Assembly (NCBI GenBank): GCA_002501605.1
Contig: DANW01000033.1
Location: 3,906-13,247 of the forward strand
Reading direction: 5' to 3'
Length of the DNA: 9,342 nucleotides
Source of the DNA: Euryarchaeota archaeon UBA28
GTDB lineage: Archaea; Thermoplasmatota; Poseidoniia; Poseidoniales; Thalassarchaeaceae
The notes under the pieces are model-generated. The model was not told the DNA's origin. It saw only the letters and a program-made list of their open reading frames with translations, and did no database searches. Position numbers and translations under genes: made by a program. Positions 6,800-9,342 of the stretch are shown piece after piece. Each line of letters starts with the position of its first letter. The first letter of the stretch is position 1.

Positions 6800-6823
6800 G
6801 AATGGCTTGTCCTTGAGCAAAAG

Positions 6824-6908
6824 GCAGAGGTACCCGAGTGGTCAAAGGGGCTGGGATGAGGTCCCAGTGCGTAGTGCTTCGCAGGTTCAAATCCTGTCCT
6901 CTGCACCA
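6824..6908 (+). tRNA. tRNA-Leu(GAG), with encoded CCA
   Basis: Complete cloverleaf read by eye. Acceptor GCAGAGG (6824-6830) pairs with CCTCTGC (6898-6904). The D-arm CCC/GGG follows TA at positions 8-9. The anticodon stem CTGGG/CCCAG (6851-6855, 6863-6867) holds the loop ATGAGGT with anticodon GAG (6858-6860), U33 and G37. A 13-base variable region marks a class II tRNA, and the T-arm GCAGG-TTCAAAT-CCTGT is intact. The discriminator is A (6905), as required for archaeal Leu-tRNA, and CCA (6906-6908) is encoded. It reads CUC and CUU codons. There is no sign of an intron. The last 22 bases overlap the 3' end of the convergent minus-strand gene. Confidence 0.96.
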
Positions 6909-7564
6909 TCTATCTGTTCTTCGGAAGGAGACCACGTGCCACGGAATACCTCTCCGGCGAGCTCTCCGGCATCGAAGGCGTCATAGTCGTGGTCTACGAT
7001 AAGGTGTCTAATCAGAAGATGTTGCTCAACCTTGTAATCACAATCAGGGCAGTCAACCGTAATCGGGGCCTTGTAACCGACGAACTCCATTCTCCCCTCG
7101 GGAGTGGAGAGTCTCCTAGCGGTCCTCACTAGAATGACTGCGAAAGCCAGAGAGAGTACCAGGATTCCACATCCAATACCTGAGAATACGGGTGGCTTCG
7201 GGCTAGATTGCCTGAGGTTGATATCTTCCCTGACTGTCCCACTGGGAGACTGTTCCATCTCTGAAATGTCTATGATGTGACTGGTATTCTCGTTCAGAAG
7301 AATGAGGATCAGCTCCGCCCCATCGTAGGAATCGTCTATGTTGATTGAGATCTGATAGTATCCATATGCATCGGTTCTATCGGATACGCCTCTGAACTCG
7401 TGGCAGTCGTACTGATTCTCCTCACATTGAATTTCAACCTCTTCAAAAATCACCGAAGCTCCATCTGAGTAAGTGGCCTTACCTGAAATCTGATACTGAT
7501 CGGCTGAGTACACGGGGGATATGACAATGAGTGCGGTTAGCACAAGCGCGGATGCTAGTCGCAT
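6887..7564 (-). CDS. Single-pass membrane protein with signal peptide and cytosolic C2H2-like zinc-finger motif
   Basis: Protein of 225 residues with no family I can name. A signal peptide (1-21, VYSA before D22) leads into an exported domain of about 100 residues. Its YSDGASVIFEEVEIQC... DAYGYYQISI pattern resembles a carboxypeptidase-regulatory-like/transthyretin-type beta sandwich, with C47 and C54 as a possible disulfide. A transmembrane helix spans about 128-147, followed by RTARR. The cytosolic tail has C172-x2-C175-x11-H187-x4-H192, close to a C2H2 zinc finger, with an extra H182. The frame is open to an ATG at 7639, but the ATG at 7564 places the signal peptide at the N-terminus. The stop and the last six sense codons lie within the tRNA-Leu gene on the opposite strand. 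The tail could bind nucleic acid or protein, or may be purely structural. Confidence 0.75.
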   Translation of the reverse strand: MRLASALVLTALIVISPVYSADQYQISGKATYSDGASVIFEEVEIQCEENQYDCHEFRGVSDRTDAYGYYQISINIDDSYDGAELILILLNENTSHIIDISEMEQSPSGTVREDINLRQSSPKPPVFSGIGCGILVLSLAFAVILVRTARRLSTPEGRMEFVGYKAPITVDCPDCDYKVEQHLLIRHLIVDHDYDAFDAGELAGEVFRGTWSPSEEQIDGAEDRI

Positions 7565-7627
7565 GATAGTTTGAAGGTAGCTGGGGTTTTGAAGTAGCGT
7601 TTCACGGAAAATCCTTGAAGAAGGCAA

Positions 7628-7636
7628 TTTGATATT
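7628..7636 (+). promoter_or_regulatory. Candidate TATA box of the secreted esterase gene
   Basis: TTTGATATT is centred 26 nt upstream of the ATG at 7658, matching a leaderless archaeal transcript. It lies in the 93-base gap between two divergent genes, both encoding exported proteins. I see no convincing TATA box for the minus-strand gene there. Confidence 0.4.
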
Positions 7637-7657
7637 CATCGATGGTACTCTGGGAGC

Positions 7658-9342
7658 ATGGTAGGAAGGGGCTCTGTCGTTGTCATGGCCGTATTGTTTT
7701 CCCTAGTATCGCTGTCATACTCATACTTACCAGCCTACGATAGCCTTGGGGCAGAAAGGCATTTTTCTAGCTCAAATGAAGGTTTTGGACCAACAAACTA
7801 CACTGATGAGCATACATACGTGACGGTGGGTTATGAAGGAAGATACACGCAACTGAGAATGCCCGGTGGTCATGACTATTCCAAGCCACTTCCTCTCGTC
7901 GTTTCGCTCCATGGCTTCAGCGGTAATGGCCAGAGCAATGCGGAGTACATGCATCTGTTCGATAGCATACATGAGAACGAGCATCTTCTTCTCTATCCTG
8001 ATGGAACACAGAATTGGTTGGGGCAAAGGCGATGGAATGCAACCGACTCATGCTGTTTGTTCAGTGGCGAAATCAATGATGTGGACTATCTACTTGGAAT
8101 GATCGACGATGCAATCCAAAACTATGGTGCTGATCCTGATGGAATCCTAATCACCGGACTATCGAATGGTGGATTCATGAGTCATAGGATGGCATGTGAG
8201 GCTGGTGGGACGATTCGTTCCATTGTTGCGCTCAACGGCGTGACATGGGATGACTTCAGCATGTGTCCAGACACTGGGAGGCCGGATATCCTTCACGTTC
8301 ACTCCACCGCAGATTCTGTCATATGGTATGAGGGCGGGTCAATCCTAGGGAATGAATACCCCTCGTCGAATGAGACTGTAGAGAACTGGGCGATGAGGTC
8401 TGGATGTGACCAGAGCTGGACTTACCTAGGGTCCCGTGACATCTCGGGTGATGATGGATTGGATGATACAGATGAGTTTGAGTTCTTGAATTGCGAATCT
8501 GGAAACAGGGTTTCTCACTGGAGAATTAACGACGCTGGTCACGTTCCCCCTTTGAATAATCCTGGTTGGGCTGATCAGATACTGGATTGGGGGCTCTCAG
8601 GCTTTGTCAGGGACTCCGATGGAGACGGTTACAGAGATGATTCGGATGTTTTCATCTACAACCCATACGAATGGAATGATACAGATGGGGATGGATATGG
8701 GGACAACTCGGACATGTTCCCCCTGGATTCCAGTGAGTGGTACGACACAGACGGTGACGGGGTGGGAGATAATTCGGATGCTTTCCCTGACGATGCCTCT
8801 GAATGGTCAGACTACGACTCGGACGGCACGGGGGATAACTCGGATTCCGATGACGATAACGACGGTTGGCTTGATTCTGAAGACGTTTTTCCGTACGATT
8901 TCCAGGAGTGGTGGGACACTGATGGAGATGGTATAGGCAACAATGAGGATTTCGACGATGATAACGACGGGTGGACGGATGCCGAAGACTCGTTTCCTCT
9001 CGATTCAACTGAGAACTCAGATAATGATAGAGACGGCATCGGAGATAACGCGGACATGGATGACGATAACGACGGATGGACCGACAGTGACGAAGAACAG
9101 TGCGGAGTAAGTAGTCCCCTTGATACCAGTCAGGTCCCAGATGATTTCGATGAAGATATGGTATGTGATCCTCTGGATGATGATGATGACTCTGATGGTG
9201 TTAACGATGTAGACGATGATTTTCCTTTCGATTCAAACGAGTGGACTGACAGTGATGAGGATGGGGTCGGGAATAACGCTGACGAGTTCCCTGCCGATGA
9301 GACTGAATGGGAAGATACGGATGGAGACGGCGTGGGGGACAA
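7658..9342 (+). CDS. Secreted PHB-depolymerase/LpqC-like esterase with TSP3-like calcium-binding repeats, 3' truncated
   Basis: Extracellular alpha/beta-hydrolase; 561 codons are visible and the frame is still open at the window edge. A signal peptide or anchor covers about 1-24. The catalytic domain (about 50-315) belongs to the polyhydroxybutyrate depolymerase/LpqC group of CE1-like esterases. It shows oxyanion-loop HGFSGNG (85-91), SCC followed by INDVDYL (131-145), nucleophile elbow GLSNGG (S169), acid D219 in HSTADSV, and H295 in DAGHVPP. All three triad residues are present. Likely substrates are polyester or ester-linked polysaccharide decorations, such as acetyl or feruloyl groups. 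From about residue 319 come Asp-rich TSP3-like repeats that should bind calcium and form a rigid stalk. ATG at 7658 is chosen for the signal peptide and the TATA-like element 26 nt upstream. A C-terminal anchor or sorting domain may lie outside the window. Confidence 0.9.
   Translation, partial: MVGRGSVVVMAVLFSLVSLSYSYLPAYDSLGAERHFSSSNEGFGPTNYTDEHTYVTVGYEGRYTQLRMPGGHDYSKPLPLVVSLHGFSGNGQSNAEYMHLFDSIHENEHLLLYPDGTQNWLGQRRWNATDSCCLFSGEINDVDYLLGMIDDAIQNYGADPDGILITGLSNGGFMSHRMACEAGGTIRSIVALNGVTWDDFSMCPDTGRPDILHVHSTADSVIWYEGGSILGNEYPSSNETVENWAMRSGCDQSWTYLGSRDISGDDGLDDTDEFEFLNCESGNRVSHWRINDAGHVPPLNNPGWADQILDWGLSGFVRDSDGDGYRDDSDVFIYNPYEWNDTDGDGYGDNSDMFPLDSSEWYDTDGDGVGDNSDAFPDDASEWSDYDSDGTGDNSDSDDDNDGWLDSEDVFPYDFQEWWDTDGDGIGNNEDFDDDNDGWTDAEDSFPLDSTENSDNDRDGIGDNADMDDDNDGWTDSDEEQCGVSSPLDTSQVPDDFDEDMVCDPLDDDDDSDGVNDVDDDFPFDSNEWTDSDEDGVGNNADEFPADETEWEDTDGDGVGD
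8612..9342 (+). repeat. Tandem TSP3-like repeat array within the esterase gene
   Basis: Coding repeats starting at 8612, 8678, 8744, 8810, 8915, 9020, 9146, 9248 and 9314. Short units are 22 residues (66 bp): DTDGDGxGDNxDxFPxDxxEW. Longer units of 34-42 residues carry an inserted DDDNDGWxDxED segment; two of them are exactly 35 residues (105 bp). Units six and seven hold the array's only cysteines, C482 and C503, a likely disulfide. DNA of the units has diverged at third positions, so the repeats are conserved at protein level and not recent duplications. The array is cut by the window edge. Confidence 0.85.

Noticed and set aside
6432..6935. Minus-strand open frame of 167 codons beginning MVSFRRTDRWCRGQDLNLR
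   Set aside because: It is antisense to the tRNA-Leu and the MOSC gene. The RGQDLNLR string is the well-known false translation of antisense class II tRNA genes.
7565..7639. Earlier ATG at 7639 for the zinc-finger membrane protein
   Set aside because: The extra 25 residues would place the signal peptide internally; the ATG at 7564 gives a standard signal sequence.
8604..9342. Open frames on both strands inside the TSP3 repeats, rich in Ser, Thr, Met or Pro
   Set aside because: They are by-products of the GAY/GGN-rich repeat codons; the true frame encodes the Asp-rich calcium-binding units with an intact catalytic domain in front.
8612..9342. Tandem repeats as a CRISPR array or mobile element
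   Set aside because: The repeats are in frame with the esterase, vary at third codon positions and have no spacers; no cas, transposase or integrase gene is present.

Overview
The window looks like genomic DNA of a planktonic euryarchaeon, most likely Marine Group II (Poseidoniales) or a close relative. The archaeal signs are a group II chaperonin (thermosome), TATA-like elements about 24-32 nt upstream of ATG starts that mostly lack a Shine-Dalgarno site, and a tRNA-Leu of archaeal type. The more specific sign is a secreted enzyme carrying a long run of Asp-rich TSP3-like repeats (DTDGDGxGDNxDxFP...EW), a style I associate with MGII exported proteins. The lineage call is inference; no rRNA or other phylogenetic marker is complete here.

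Layout, left to right. (1) 1-570, minus: N-terminal 190 residues of a thermosome subunit that runs off the left edge. (2) 677-1678, plus: an exported, C-terminally membrane-anchored, Cys-containing surface protein. (3) 1679-5258, minus: four co-directional genes, in transcription order a class V PLP-dependent aminotransferase-fold enzyme, a PAPS-dependent sulfotransferase, a GT4 glycosyltransferase and a small three-helix membrane protein. (4) 5311-6741, plus: an EamA/DMT transporter followed with no gap by a MOSC-domain protein. (5) 6824-6908, plus: tRNA-Leu(GAG) with an encoded CCA. (6) 6887-7564, minus: a signal-peptide/single-TM protein with a C2H2-like zinc-finger motif in its predicted cytosolic tail; its last codons lie inside the tRNA gene on the opposite strand. 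(7) 7658 to the right edge, plus: a secreted PHB-depolymerase/LpqC-like esterase fused to at least nine TSP3-like calcium-binding repeats, incomplete at its 3' end.

The sulfotransferase, glycosyltransferase and small membrane protein would fit assembly or decoration of a surface glycan. The esterase fits breakdown of extracellular polymers. The DMT transporter and MOSC protein are translationally coupled and probably one transcriptional unit. Both terminal genes are cut by the window edges. There is no mobile element, CRISPR array, integrase or obvious defence island. No stretch longer than about 110 bases is free of a gene or tRNA. I do not see a clearly new multi-gene system; the most unusual items are the altered nucleotide-binding loop of the thermosome, the two-length repeat architecture of the esterase, and the membrane protein with a zinc-finger-like tail.
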